DNA of 34,746 nucleotides from assembly GCA_001295865.1 (NCBI GenBank), contig LJHW01000067.1:1-34746 (forward strand), given 5' to 3'. The notes beneath the pieces are model-generated. The model had not been told where the DNA came from. It saw only the letters and a program-made list of their open reading frames with translations, and ran no database searches. The DNA comes from a beta proteobacterium AAP65. GTDB taxonomy: Bacteria > Pseudomonadota > Gammaproteobacteria > Burkholderiales > Burkholderiaceae_C. Both the position numbers and the translations under genes were made by a program. This document shows positions 18,964-27,287 of this stretch, in pieces (the first letter of the stretch is position 1; every line of letters begins with the position of its first letter).

Positions 18964-20058
18964 ATGAAGCCGCCCTCCCCGCCCCCCGCCGCCCCTTGCA
19001 GCGACAGGCTGGCCGCCGTGCTGGCGCGCCTGCACCAGGTGGCCGCGCGCCACCCGGCCGTGGCCGAGCGCCAGCTGCTGGCGCTGGAAACCCAGCTGCA
19101 GGCCCAGGGCCACACCGCCGCCGCGCTGGACACGCTGGCACAGCGCTTCCGCCTGCTGGAGCGCAGCGGCCGTGCGCTAGCGCTGCGCGACACCTTGCTG
19201 GCCGCCGCGCGCCAGGCCGAAGCTGCGGCCTTGCCCGCCCAGGCAGCGCAGATGGCCGAGGCGCTGGGCCGCATCGCCTACCAGCAGGGCCTGTACCTGG
19301 AGGCCACCGAACAGTGGTCACGCGCGCTCGACCGCGCCGAGGCCGCCGGCGCCACGCGCGAAGGCGTGGCCGCGCGCATCGGCCTGGGCCAGATCCACTA
19401 CGCCATGGGCGCCTGGACGACCGGGCTGCGTTTCCACCGCGATGCGCTGGCCCGTCTGGGCCCGCAGGGCGACAGCTACCTGGCGGCCAAGGTGGCGCTG
19501 AACATCGGCGTCGGCCATTTCGAGAGCGGCCAGCTGGAAGACGCCGAACGCCACTTCGCCCACGGCCTGGCCGCAGCGCGGCGCGGCGGCCACCGCGAGT
19601 TCGAGGCCGAGGCGCACTGGCACCTGGCGCGCGCCGCACTGGCCCGGGGCCAGCTGCCCTGGGCCACGGCCGATTGCCGGCTGGCGCTGGGCCTGGCGGC
19701 GCGCCTGGGCCACCACTGGCTGGAAGCCGCGGCCAGCCGCACCTGGACCGAGATCGCGCTGGCGCGGGGCGACGAAGCGGGCGCCGTGCGCAGCACCCTG
19801 CACGGCCTGGCGCTGGCCGAGCGCATCCAGTCGCGCCCGCAGCAGAGCCAGGCGCACCGCCAGCTGGCGCAGCTGCTGGAACAGCAGGGCGACCTGCGCG
19901 GCGCGCTGGCCCACCTGTGGCGCCACGTGGCGCTGCAGGCCGAGGTGGAGCGCCAGACGCCCACCGGGCCCACTGGCCCGAACACGCTCTACGCCGCGCC
20001 CGAGCCCGGCGAGCCGGCCGAAGCACGGCCGCGCACGCTGAGCCCCAGCGCACGCTGA
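18964..20058 (+). CDS. TPR-repeat protein of unknown function
   Basis: A 364-residue, Ala/Leu/Arg-rich, all-helical protein. Residues about 80-330 show tetratricopeptide-like 34-40 residue units, for example the segments beginning AEALGRIAYQQGLYLEAT, ARIGLGQIHYAMGAW, ALNIGVGHFESGQLEDAE and AEAHWHLARAALARGQ. No signal peptide, membrane segment or enzymatic motif is seen, so it is probably a cytoplasmic scaffold. The repeats resemble those fused to GGDEF or kinase domains in other proteins, but here they stand alone. The Pro-rich C-terminus is low complexity. The gene begins 23 bases beyond the operator palindrome, divergent from the sugar kinase, so it may belong to the same regulon. No strong ribosome-binding site precedes the ATG. 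Confidence 0.75.
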   Translation: MKPPSPPPAAPCSDRLAAVLARLHQVAARHPAVAERQLLALETQLQAQGHTAAALDTLAQRFRLLERSGRALALRDTLLAAARQAEAAALPAQAAQMAEALGRIAYQQGLYLEATEQWSRALDRAEAAGATREGVAARIGLGQIHYAMGAWTTGLRFHRDALARLGPQGDSYLAAKVALNIGVGHFESGQLEDAERHFAHGLAAARRGGHREFEAEAHWHLARAALARGQLPWATADCRLALGLAARLGHHWLEAAASRTWTEIALARGDEAGAVRSTLHGLALAERIQSRPQQSQAHRQLAQLLEQQGDLRGALAHLWRHVALQAEVERQTPTGPTGPNTLYAAPEPGEPAEARPRTLSPSAR

Positions 20059-20114
20059 GCCGGTGGCGCCCGGCGAGGCGTGGCACCGCCGCTGCGTGGC
20101 CTGTCCAAATTCAG

Positions 20115-20129
20115 ACCAATCAAATACCA
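20115..20129 (-). promoter_or_regulatory. Operator-like element TGGTATTTGATTGGT
   Basis: Read on the minus strand, this 15-mer matches the element at 20255-20269 in 14 of 15 positions and the one at 18913-18927 in 12 of 15. It contains the TGGTATT core found beside the sugar kinase gene. It is a probable binding site for the local GntR/UTRA regulator. Confidence 0.55.
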
Positions 20130-20254
20130 ATCAAAGACACTGTCGCATTTTTGCGAAGCCCTTCGAACACCCTCTGTTCACGGGGAAAGTGCACTGTCCA
20201 CCCAGGTAAACAGACCCGGAATCCGAGCGCGCCCCGGGAAAGCACCAAGACAAG

Positions 20255-20269
20255 TGGTATTTCATTGGT
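20255..20269 (+). promoter_or_regulatory. Operator-like element TGGTATTTCATTGGT
   Basis: Second copy upstream of the TonB receptor, 113 bases before its ATG, in the opposite orientation to the copy at 20115-20129 and differing in one central base. It lies just before the possible -10 sequence CATAAA, a place where a bound repressor would block polymerase. Confidence 0.55.
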
Positions 20270-20382
20270 TCCTCAGCTGGCATAAAGTGGTTTGCATGGC
20301 GGGTGCTGGTGCCGAACTGGTCTGCACCCAACACCTGCCAAGGCCCACCCACACGACCCGCTGCCCCTTCCGAGGAACCGCC

Positions 20383-23109
20383 ATGAAGCTCCACACCACC
20401 CCGGTTGCCCGCGCCGTTTCGGCGCTGCTCTTCGGCGCCGCCGCCGCCGTGGGCAGCGCGCCCGCGCTGGCCCAGACCGCCCCGGCGGCCAAGCCTGCCG
20501 CCGCCCCGGCCGAAGCCCAGCGCATCGTCGTCACCGGCATCCGCGCCTCGCTGGAATCGGCGCTGCGCCAGAAGCGTGATCTGGACAGCGTGGCCGAGGT
20601 CATCACCGCCGAAGACATCGGCAAGATGCCCGACAAGAACATCGCCGATTCGCTGCAGCGTGTGCCCGGCGTGGCCATCAGCTCGGCCAGCGCCAGCGAG
20701 GGCGGCTTCGACGAAAACGACCGCGTCAGCCTGCGCGGCACCAACCCCAGCCTGACGCAGACGCTGATCAACGGCCACGGCATCGGATCGGGCGACTGGT
20801 TCGTGCTCAACCAGACCGGCACCGTGGGCCGCAGCGTCAGCTACTCGCTGCTGCCGAGTGAACTGGTGAAACAGGTGGTGGTGCGCAAGAGCGCACAGGC
20901 CGACCTGGTGGAAGGCGGCGTGGCCGGCGCGGTGGACATCCAGACGCGCAAGCCGCTGGAATTCCGCCAGGCGCTGACGCTGGAAGCCAGCGTGGGCGCG
21001 GTGTATGCCGACCTGCCGCGCAAGACCGACCCCCAGCTGAGCGCGCTGATCAACTGGAAGGGCGAGACCGTGGGCGTGATGGCGCAGGTGTTCTCGCAGA
21101 AGCGCAGCCTGCGCCGCGACGGCATCGAGACCCTGGGCTACAGCCGCATCGCGGCCACCAGCCCCATCGCGCAGAGCAACCCCGATCTGGCCGGCGTGGC
21201 CTACCCCAATGCCGTGGGCTCGGCGCTCTTCGAGCAGACGCGTGAACGCACCGGCGGCCTCATCACCGTGCAGGTGCAGCCGACCAAGGAGCTGGGCTTC
21301 GACCTCACGGCCTTCACCTCCGAGATGAAGGCGCGCAACTACAACCGCAACTACCTGGTGTGGGGCAGCCGCATCCTGGGCGGCGGCGGCAACCAGGCGC
21401 CGCAGGCGCCCGACGCCGGCTACGTGGTGAAAGACGGCACGCTGGTGCAGGCGAGCTTCACGCCCATCCCGGGCAACCAGTACGTCATCGTCGACAACAT
21501 CCTGCGCCCCGACGCGCGTTCGGAAACCGGCTTCGTCAACCTCGACGGCCAGTTCAAGACCGGCAACCTGACGGTGAGCGGCAAGCTCGGCAGCAGCCGC
21601 GGCAAGGGCGAAACGCCCAGCCAGGCCGTCTTCGAAGGCGACGTCTTCAACACCGGTGCGAGCTGGACGCTCAATGGCGTGGACCGCGCGCCCGATTCCG
21701 GCGTGCGCGCCGGCAACCCGGCGGTGTTCACCGGCACGCGGCTGGACTGGATCTTCGGCGCCAGCCCTGCGCGCACGAAAGACAACGAAGACTGGGCGCA
21801 GCTCGATGGCGAGTGGCGCTTCACCGAGGGCCTGTTCAGCAGCGTGAAGACCGGCCTGCGCAGCACGAAACACGAGCGCGACAGCCAGTTCGTGGCCCAG
21901 GGCCCGAAGTGGAGCGAAGACCCCTTCAACGTGGCCAACCTGCCGGCCTGGAACGGGCAGACCTACCCGTCGGATTTCGGCAAGGGTCTGAGCGGCAACT
22001 TCCTGCGCAACGTGTGGCAGCTCGACCCCGGTGTGCTGGAAGCCTGGGGCAACAAGTTCTCCAACCGCGACGCCCTGGAACGCCAGTACTTCCCCGGCGA
22101 GTTCGCGATGGAAGAGAAGAACCTGGCCGCCTACGTGATGGGCAACCTGGTCGGCGAAAGCTGGTCGGGCAACGTGGGCGTGCGCTTCGTGCAGAGCAAG
22201 GTCTCGGTGCTGACCAACGTCGCCATCCCCGGCAGCGTGTGCGCAGTGCTGGCGCCTTGTGCGGTACCGGGGGCCATCACCACCTCGGCCTTCGGTTCTT
22301 TCTACCGCAAGACGGTGGACAACACGCACAACGACGTGCTGCCCAGCCTGAACCTGAAGTGGGACATCAGCAAGAACCTGGTGGGCCGCTTCGCGCTGGC
22401 CAAGACCCTGGCACGGCCCGACTACAGCGCCCTGGGCGGCTCGGTGAGCCTGGACGACACCAACCGCACCGGCAGCGGCGGCAACCCCAACCTGGAGCCC
22501 ATCCGCTCGACCAACATCGACGCCTCGCTGGAGTGGTACTTCGCGCCACGCTCGGTGCTCTCGGCCGGGCTCTTCGTGATGGACCTGAAAAACTACGTCG
22601 GCTTCGGCATCAGCGACGGCGTCTACTTCAACGAACAGACCGACCGTTTCGAGACCTACCGCATCAGCTCGCCCATCAACAGCAAGGGCCGCGTGAAGGG
22701 GCTGGAACTGGGCTGGCAGCAGAGCTTCGGCGCGGGTTTCGGCGCCAACCTGAACTACACCTACGCCGACGGTGAAGAACAGGGCGGCCGCCCGCTGGTG
22801 GGCAACAGCAAGCACACCTGGAACGCCGGCGCCTGGTTCGAGAACGACACCTTCAACGCGCGGGTGGCCTACAACTTCCGCTCGAAGTTCTTCAACGGCC
22901 TGGACCGGGCCTCGGCGCAGAACCAGGACGACACGGCCACGCTCTCGGCCAGCCTGGGCTGGAAGATCAACGAACGTTTCACGCTCAGCCTGGACGGCAT
23001 GAACCTCAACAACCCGGTGCTGAAGTACTACGCCGAGAACACCAGCCAGCCCACGGCCGTCTACAACAACGGGCGCCAGTACTACCTGACGCTGCGCGTG
23101 AAGCTGTGA
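20383..23109 (+). CDS. TonB-dependent outer-membrane receptor, probable chito-oligosaccharide or amino-sugar uptake
   Basis: A 908-residue receptor with a signal peptide (MKLHTTPVARAVSALLF to ALAQ, about residue 31). After a Pro/Ala segment comes the plug: a TonB-box-like RIVVTGIRASLESALRQKRD, then the block VAEVITAEDIGKMPDKN, and LQRVPGVAI. This N-terminus is typical of the Caulobacter/Xanthomonas-type carbohydrate TonB receptors (TIGR01782-like). The remainder is a 22-strand barrel ending in YYLTLRVKL. It should import oligosaccharides too large for porins with energy from TonB-ExbBD, which are not encoded here. The start is an ATG preceded by GAGGA. Operator-like elements shared with the amino-sugar cluster and the GH18 gene overlapping its stop point to chitin-derived ligands. 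Confidence 0.92.
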   Translation: MKLHTTPVARAVSALLFGAAAAVGSAPALAQTAPAAKPAAAPAEAQRIVVTGIRASLESALRQKRDLDSVAEVITAEDIGKMPDKNIADSLQRVPGVAISSASASEGGFDENDRVSLRGTNPSLTQTLINGHGIGSGDWFVLNQTGTVGRSVSYSLLPSELVKQVVVRKSAQADLVEGGVAGAVDIQTRKPLEFRQALTLEASVGAVYADLPRKTDPQLSALINWKGETVGVMAQVFSQKRSLRRDGIETLGYSRIAATSPIAQSNPDLAGVAYPNAVGSALFEQTRERTGGLITVQVQPTKELGFDLTAFTSEMKARNYNRNYLVWGSRILGGGGNQAPQAPDAGYVVKDGTLVQASFTPIPGNQYVIVDNILRPDARSETGFVNLDGQFKTGNLTVSGKLGSSRGKGETPSQAVFEGDVFNTGASWTLNGVDRAPDSGVRAGNPAVFTGTRLDWIFGASPARTKDNEDWAQLDGEWRFTEGLFSSVKTGLRSTKHERDSQFVAQGPKWSEDPFNVANLPAWNGQTYPSDFGKGLSGNFLRNVWQLDPGVLEAWGNKFSNRDALERQYFPGEFAMEEKNLAAYVMGNLVGESWSGNVGVRFVQSKVSVLTNVAIPGSVCAVLAPCAVPGAITTSAFGSFYRKTVDNTHNDVLPSLNLKWDISKNLVGRFALAKTLARPDYSALGGSVSLDDTNRTGSGGNPNLEPIRSTNIDASLEWYFAPRSVLSAGLFVMDLKNYVGFGISDGVYFNEQTDRFETYRISSPINSKGRVKGLELGWQQSFGAGFGANLNYTYADGEEQGGRPLVGNSKHTWNAGAWFENDTFNARVAYNFRSKFFNGLDRASAQNQDDTATLSASLGWKINERFTLSLDGMNLNNPVLKYYAENTSQPTAVYNNGRQYYLTLRVKL

Positions 23110-24092
23110 GCGGGCACGGGGCGCTGCGCCTGGGGCTGACGGCCGCGCTGCTGGCCGCCAGCGCAGCGGCCGCGGCACCGCCGTCGGCGCCCCCGCCAAC
23201 GCCTTGGGCCGGGCCCTATCAAGACCTGAGCCAGGGCCCCGCCCCGGCCTGGCGCCTGCCGCCGGCGCCGGGGCGCGTGATCACCTGGGCTTTCGCCACG
23301 GGCGAGTGCGGGCAGGAACGCTGGAACCTGCAGGCCGATGCGGCCGAAGAAGCACGCGAGATGCAGCGTCGCATCAACGAAGCCGTGGCCGAGGGCCGCG
23401 ACCACGCCATCTCCACCGGCGGCGAGGTCGGCATCTTCACCTGCAGCACGCCAGCCGGCATGCGGCGTTTCGTCGAACGCCACCTCTCACCGCGCCTGGT
23501 GGGCCTGGACTTCGACATCGAAGGCAAACAGACCCCGGCGCAGATCGACGCGCTGGTGCAGCAGGTGGCCTGGGCCGGCCGGCAGTGGCCGCAGCTGCGC
23601 CTGAGCTTCACCCTGGCCACCCACGCCAGCGCCGACGGCCGCGGCCTCAACGCCACCGGCGAGAACGTGATGCGCGCGTTGGCCGCGCACGGCCTGCGCG
23701 GGCGTGCGGTGATCAACCTGATGGTGATGAACTACGGCCCGGCCGATGCGCGCTGGTGCGTGCTGCAAGACGGCCGCTGCGACATGGCCGCCTCGGCGCT
23801 GCAGGCCGCGCACAACCTGCACCGCGCGCACGGCGTGCCTTACGCCCAGATCGCGCTGACGCTGATGGCCGGCGAAAACGACGTGGCCGGCAACCTCAGC
23901 ACGCCCGCCGATGCCGCCGCCGTGGCCGCCGCGGCGCAGCGGCTGGGCCTGGCGGGGGTGCACCACTGGTCGCTGCACCGCGACCAGCCCTGTGCCGCCG
24001 GCAGCCCGCGTGTTTCACCGCGCTGCCACGCGCTGCCGGGCGTGCCGGCCGGGCGCTACGGCGAGCTGCTGGATACCGCCCGCCCGCGCTGA
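23106..24092 (+). CDS. Exported GH18-type glycoside hydrolase (chitinase-like)
   Basis: A 328-residue protein starting at a GTG that overlaps the receptor stop (GTGA). Residues 1-24 form a signal peptide. The TIM-barrel core shows the GH18 catalytic strand LVGLDFDIEG with D135, D137 and the acid E139. The first Asp of the full DxxDxDxE pattern is replaced by Val132, as in a subset of bacterial chitinases. The later strand VINLMVMNYG supplies the Met/Asn-Tyr residues that hold the substrate acetamido group in this family, and GVHHWSLHRDQP ends the barrel. It probably releases chito-oligosaccharides that the upstream receptor imports. No carbohydrate-binding module is present, which fits a periplasmic or soluble-substrate role. 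Confidence 0.87.
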   Translation: MSGHGALRLGLTAALLAASAAAAAPPSAPPPTPWAGPYQDLSQGPAPAWRLPPAPGRVITWAFATGECGQERWNLQADAAEEAREMQRRINEAVAEGRDHAISTGGEVGIFTCSTPAGMRRFVERHLSPRLVGLDFDIEGKQTPAQIDALVQQVAWAGRQWPQLRLSFTLATHASADGRGLNATGENVMRALAAHGLRGRAVINLMVMNYGPADARWCVLQDGRCDMAASALQAAHNLHRAHGVPYAQIALTLMAGENDVAGNLSTPADAAAVAAAAQRLGLAGVHHWSLHRDQPCAAGSPRVSPRCHALPGVPAGRYGELLDTARPR

Positions 24093-24114
24093 AGCGGCGC
24101 GGCCGCCCGGCGCG

Positions 24115-25320
24115 CTACAGCGCGCAGCTGCGAAAACCGCAGAACAGCGTGTCGTCGGCGGCAGGCGCAAAACGCCGCGCCTTCGGGTGCCGCCAGCGGG
24201 CGCGTGTGACGAAGCTCGCGCCGCGCAGCACGCCGTCACCGGCCACCGGCGCCGCATCGGGCGAACCCGGCGCGGGCTCGCCGGCCCCAGGCCACAAACG
24301 TGCGCTGCCGGCCACCCATTCCCAGACCTCGCCCCAGACAAAACCGCGGCCGGCGCCTTGGCTGGCCGCGATCTCCCACTCGGGTTCGGTGGGCAGGCGG
24401 CGGCCGGCCCAGCGGCACCAGGCTTCGGCCTCGAAGCGGCTGACGTGCATCACCGGCTGGTGCAGCGCCACGCGGCGCAGGCCGGCGCTGGCGCCATGCC
24501 CGCGTGCCACGAGCACGCCGTCGTGCATCTGCTCCACCTGGCCGGGCGCGCGGCGACCGTCTTGCTGCAGCCAGTTCCAGCCGGCTTCGCTCCAGAGCTC
24601 GGGGCGGTCGTAGCCCCCGTCGCCGGCGAACTCCAGGTAGGCCGCCCAATCCACGGCCTGGGCGTCGATCTCGAACTCGGGCACCAAAACCTCGTGCGCC
24701 CAGCGCTCGGGGTGGGGCACAAAACCGCCGGGCGGTGAACCCAGCTGCCAGCGCTGCGCCGGCTGCCACAGCGCCGGCCGCGTGGCGCGCGCGGCCGGGG
24801 CGCCGGGGCGCAGGCGCTGCGCCAGGGTTTCGGCCAGGCGGTCTTCGTGCTGCAGGCTGCAGCGGTAGAAGTGCAGCGCAGCGTCGTCGTCAGCGGCGTC
24901 GCCCGGCGCGGCCAGCAGTTCGAGCGTGAGCTCCAGCGTGTCGGCGAGGTAGGCCCGCACGGTGTCGGGCGCGGGCGGCGGGCCTTCGTTGGCCAGCCAG
25001 CCATCCACGCGCGGCTCGATGCCTGCCAGGCGCAGGCCCGCCGGGTCGCAGGCCTCGCCGCGCGCGCGCTGCACGTGGCGCGAGAGCCAGTATTCCTGGT
25101 ACCAGCCGGCGCGCAGTGCCAGGCGCAGGGCCTCGGGGCTCTCGTCCATGGCCAGGCGCTGCAGCAGGTGGTTGCGGCTGTCCAGCAGCGCCAGCGAGAG
25201 CAGCTCGCGCCCGGCGCGGCGCATGCCGATCGGGGCGTCCAGCGCCTTTTCGGGGCCGGGGGCGCTGCGCGCGCCACCGCCCAGCGGGCTATTCCCCGAC
25301 GAGCCCGTTGCGGATGGCAT
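24115..25320 (-). CDS. EgtB/SenA-type sulfoxide/selenoneine synthase family protein with altered iron motif
   Basis: A 401-residue protein with an N-terminal DinB-like helical domain (about 33-170) and a C-terminal formylglycine-generating-enzyme-like domain (about 190-401). Matching motifs are LLSLALLDSRNH with H51, GRRLPTEPEWE, VWGEVWEWV, LRGASF and the ending CGFRSCAL. The ERWAHEV segment and this ending look most like SenA, the selenoneine synthase of Burkholderiales. EgtB/SenA enzymes hold iron with one early His and a HxxxHxE motif. Here the motif is HEDRLAE: H158 and E164 remain, but the second His is Leu162 (codon CTG). Activity is therefore uncertain. The start overlaps the response regulator by 32 bases; the ATG at 25224 is an alternative. 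No SenB or SenC partner is nearby. Confidence 0.75.
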   Translation of the reverse strand: MPSATGSSGNSPLGGGARSAPGPEKALDAPIGMRRAGRELLSLALLDSRNHLLQRLAMDESPEALRLALRAGWYQEYWLSRHVQRARGEACDPAGLRLAGIEPRVDGWLANEGPPPAPDTVRAYLADTLELTLELLAAPGDAADDDAALHFYRCSLQHEDRLAETLAQRLRPGAPAARATRPALWQPAQRWQLGSPPGGFVPHPERWAHEVLVPEFEIDAQAVDWAAYLEFAGDGGYDRPELWSEAGWNWLQQDGRRAPGQVEQMHDGVLVARGHGASAGLRRVALHQPVMHVSRFEAEAWCRWAGRRLPTEPEWEIAASQGAGRGFVWGEVWEWVAGSARLWPGAGEPAPGSPDAAPVAGDGVLRGASFVTRARWRHPKARRFAPAADDTLFCGFRSCAL

Positions 25321-25954
25321 AAACCGTGAGCTCGGCGTTGTTGGCCAGGGCCAGCTTCTCCAGCACGCGAGCGCGGTAGACCGACACCGTCTTCGGGCTC
25401 AGCGTCAGCTCTTCGGCGATGTCGGCCAGGCGTTTGCCGCTGGCGATCATCACCAGCGTCTGCAGCTCGCGGTCGCTCAGCTTGTTGTGCGGGTTCTCGG
25501 TGCTGGGCGCGGTCAGGCTTTCCACCAGCATCTGCGCGATCTCGGGCGTGACGTACTTGCGGCCCTGCGAGACGGTGCGCACGGCCTGCACCAGCAGCTG
25601 CGGATCGCCGCCCTTGTTGACATAACCGTAGGCCCCGGCGCGCAGCGCGCGGATGGCGTACTGGTCTTCGGGGTACATGCTGACCACCAGCACCTTCACC
25701 GCGCTGCCCTCTTCCTTCAGCGCGTGCAGCGCGTCCAGGCCGCTGCGGCCGGGCAGGTTGATATCGAGCACCAGCACATCGCAGGCCTTGCCGCTGTCGC
25801 GCCCCGGCTCCTGGCCCAGGGTGCGCATCAGGCCGCGCAGCTCGCCGTAATCGCCGGCCTCGCCGATGACGCGGATGTCGGGCGCATCGCTGAGCGTGTC
25901 GCGGATGCCGCGCCGGATGAGCGCATGGTCGTCGCAAAGGATCACTTCGATCAT
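25289..25954 (-). CDS. NarL/FixJ-family response regulator
   Basis: A 221-residue regulator. The receiver domain has the acidic pair D8/D9 (ILCDDH), phospho-acceptor D64 in LVLDINLP, an SMYPE switch region and a KGG lysine motif. An insertion of roughly eight residues (about 45-56, LGQEPGRDSGK) lengthens the loop before the D64 strand. The C-terminal LuxR helix-turn-helix is KLSDRELQTLVMIASGKRLADIAEELTLSPKTV, residues about 155-190. It begins one base after the stop of the histidine kinase gene, so the two form a two-component pair. Targets are unknown; the EgtB/SenA-type gene that overlaps its 3' end is in the same transcription unit. Confidence 0.93.
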   Translation of the reverse strand: MIEVILCDDHALIRRGIRDTLSDAPDIRVIGEAGDYGELRGLMRTLGQEPGRDSGKACDVLVLDINLPGRSGLDALHALKEEGSAVKVLVVSMYPEDQYAIRALRAGAYGYVNKGGDPQLLVQAVRTVSQGRKYVTPEIAQMLVESLTAPSTENPHNKLSDRELQTLVMIASGKRLADIAEELTLSPKTVSVYRARVLEKLALANNAELTVYAIRNGLVGE

Positions 25955-25955
25955 G

Positions 25956-27188
25956 TCAGAGCACAGTCCAGGCTGAGTTTTCGGCGTCGTCGGGGTCGGT
26001 GTCGTCGCGGCCCCGCGCGGCGGGCGCGCTGCCCGGCGGGGTGAGCGGCACCGACAGGATGAGCGAGGTGCCCGTGGGCCCGCTGCTGAGGTCGACCCAG
26101 CCGCCCACGGTGGAAGCGCGTTCGTGCAGGCCGCGGATGCCGAAGCTGCGCGCCTTGGCCAGGTCGGCCTGGCCCAGGCCACGGCCGTTGTCGCTGACCT
26201 CCAGGCTGAGCACGCCGCCGGTGAGCGACAGGTCGACCACCACACGCGTAGCCTCGGAGTGTTTGCTCACATTCGTGAGCGCCTCCTGGGCGGTGCGGTA
26301 GGCCACCAGGGGCACGCCCGCCGGCAAGGCCGGCGGCTCGCGCGTGTCGCCGGCAGGGGTGCGGAACTCGCACTCGATGCCCAGGCGCTTCTCGAACTGG
26401 CTCGTCATCCACTGCAGCGCGGCCACCAGGCCCTGCTCCAGGATGGCCGGGCGCAGGTTCTGCATGATGCGCTGGCTGCTTTCGATGGCGTGCGTCACTG
26501 TCTCCAGTGCCGACAGCGCGCGCTGCTGCATCGCCGGGTTCTCGGCGTGGCGGCGGATCCAGTCGAGCTCGAACTTCAGCGCTGTCAGCGAACCGCCCAC
26601 GTCGTCGTGGATCTCGCGCGCGATGGCCTGGCGCTCGGCCTCCACGCTCGTCTGCAGGTGCTGCGCCAGTTCCGACAGGCGCCGGCGCGAGGCCTCGAGC
26701 TCGCGGTCGGCAGCCTCGCGCGCGCGCCGCATGCGGGCGCCGGCCACGGCGTGTTCCACCGCGGGCGCCAGGCGGGCCAGGTTGTTCTTCAGCAGGTAGT
26801 CGGCCGCGCCGTTGCGCATGGCCTCCACCGCGGTGTCTTCGCCGATCTGGCCCGACACCAGGATGAAAGGTACCGGCGGCGCGCCCGGGCTGCCGCGTGC
26901 ACACAGCATCTGCAGCGCGTCCAGCCCGGTGAAGCCCGGCAGGTGGTAATCGGACAGCACCAGGTCCCAGGGCTCGTCGAGCGCGGCCAGGAACTCGGCC
27001 CGGGTCTCCACGCGGCGCGCACGCACGCGCGTGCCGCCGCGCTGCAGGCTGGCCATGGCCAGGGCGTGGTCGGGCTCGCTGTCTTCCAGGTGCAGCACAC
27101 GGTAAGGGCGTGTTTCGCCCAGCTGGGCGCGGGCCGGTGGGGCGCCGGCTTCGGCGCCGTGGGGGTGGCCCGCAGGCGTGCCATTCAT
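25956..27188 (-). CDS. Soluble REC-HisKA_3 histidine kinase (NarX/DegS type)
   Basis: A 410-residue kinase without membrane segments. An N-terminal receiver domain (about 29-150) has its phospho-acceptor at D80 in LVLSDYHLPG. A coiled coil (about 150-185) leads to the HisKA_3 motif AIAREIHDDVGGSLTALKF with H194. The HATPase domain has AYRTAQEALTNVSKHS and SDNGRGLG. With no transmembrane sensor it probably reads its input through phosphorylation of its own receiver or a partner kinase. The start is the ATG at 27188, preceded by GGAAG; an ATG at 27287 would add 33 residues without family similarity. It is the first gene of a minus-strand operon and is divergent from the chemotaxis genes. Confidence 0.9.
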   Translation of the reverse strand: MNGTPAGHPHGAEAGAPPARAQLGETRPYRVLHLEDSEPDHALAMASLQRGGTRVRARRVETRAEFLAALDEPWDLVLSDYHLPGFTGLDALQMLCARGSPGAPPVPFILVSGQIGEDTAVEAMRNGAADYLLKNNLARLAPAVEHAVAGARMRRAREAADRELEASRRRLSELAQHLQTSVEAERQAIAREIHDDVGGSLTALKFELDWIRRHAENPAMQQRALSALETVTHAIESSQRIMQNLRPAILEQGLVAALQWMTSQFEKRLGIECEFRTPAGDTREPPALPAGVPLVAYRTAQEALTNVSKHSEATRVVVDLSLTGGVLSLEVSDNGRGLGQADLAKARSFGIRGLHERASTVGGWVDLSSGPTGTSLILSVPLTPPGSAPAARGRDDTDPDDAENSAWTVL

Positions 27189-27287
27189 GGCTTCCAGTAT
27201 CGCAAACGCGCCCAGGGTCCCGTTCTGGCGCTGCGCGCGAGCGGCCGCAATGCTCAGAAATGACGCCATTGCCCCGTCATCTTCCAC

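Larger units (their letters stand above)
20059..20382 (+). promoter_or_regulatory. Leader and promoter region of the TonB-dependent receptor
   Basis: About 320 bases with no supportable gene. It is visibly richer in A and T than its surroundings. It holds two copies of a 15-base operator-like element in opposite orientation (20115-20129 and 20255-20269), and short inverted repeats around 20143-20165. CATAAA at 20281-20286 could be a -10 element, without a clear -35. GAGGA precedes the receptor ATG. Confidence 0.5.

Noticed and set aside
20276..20300. A sigma-54-like sequence, TGGCATAAAGTGGTTTGCAT, upstream of the TonB receptor.
   Set aside because: The distance between the GG and GC dinucleotides is 15 bases instead of the required 12, so it cannot be a sigma-54 promoter.
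20131..23199. A 1022-codon open frame antisense to the TonB receptor gene, and similar long frames such as 1871-3409 (+), 3821-5476 (-) and 9773-11770 (+).
   Set aside because: They lie opposite or across well-recognised genes, their translations are Ala/Arg/Gly/His-rich without motifs, and such shadows are expected at this GC content.
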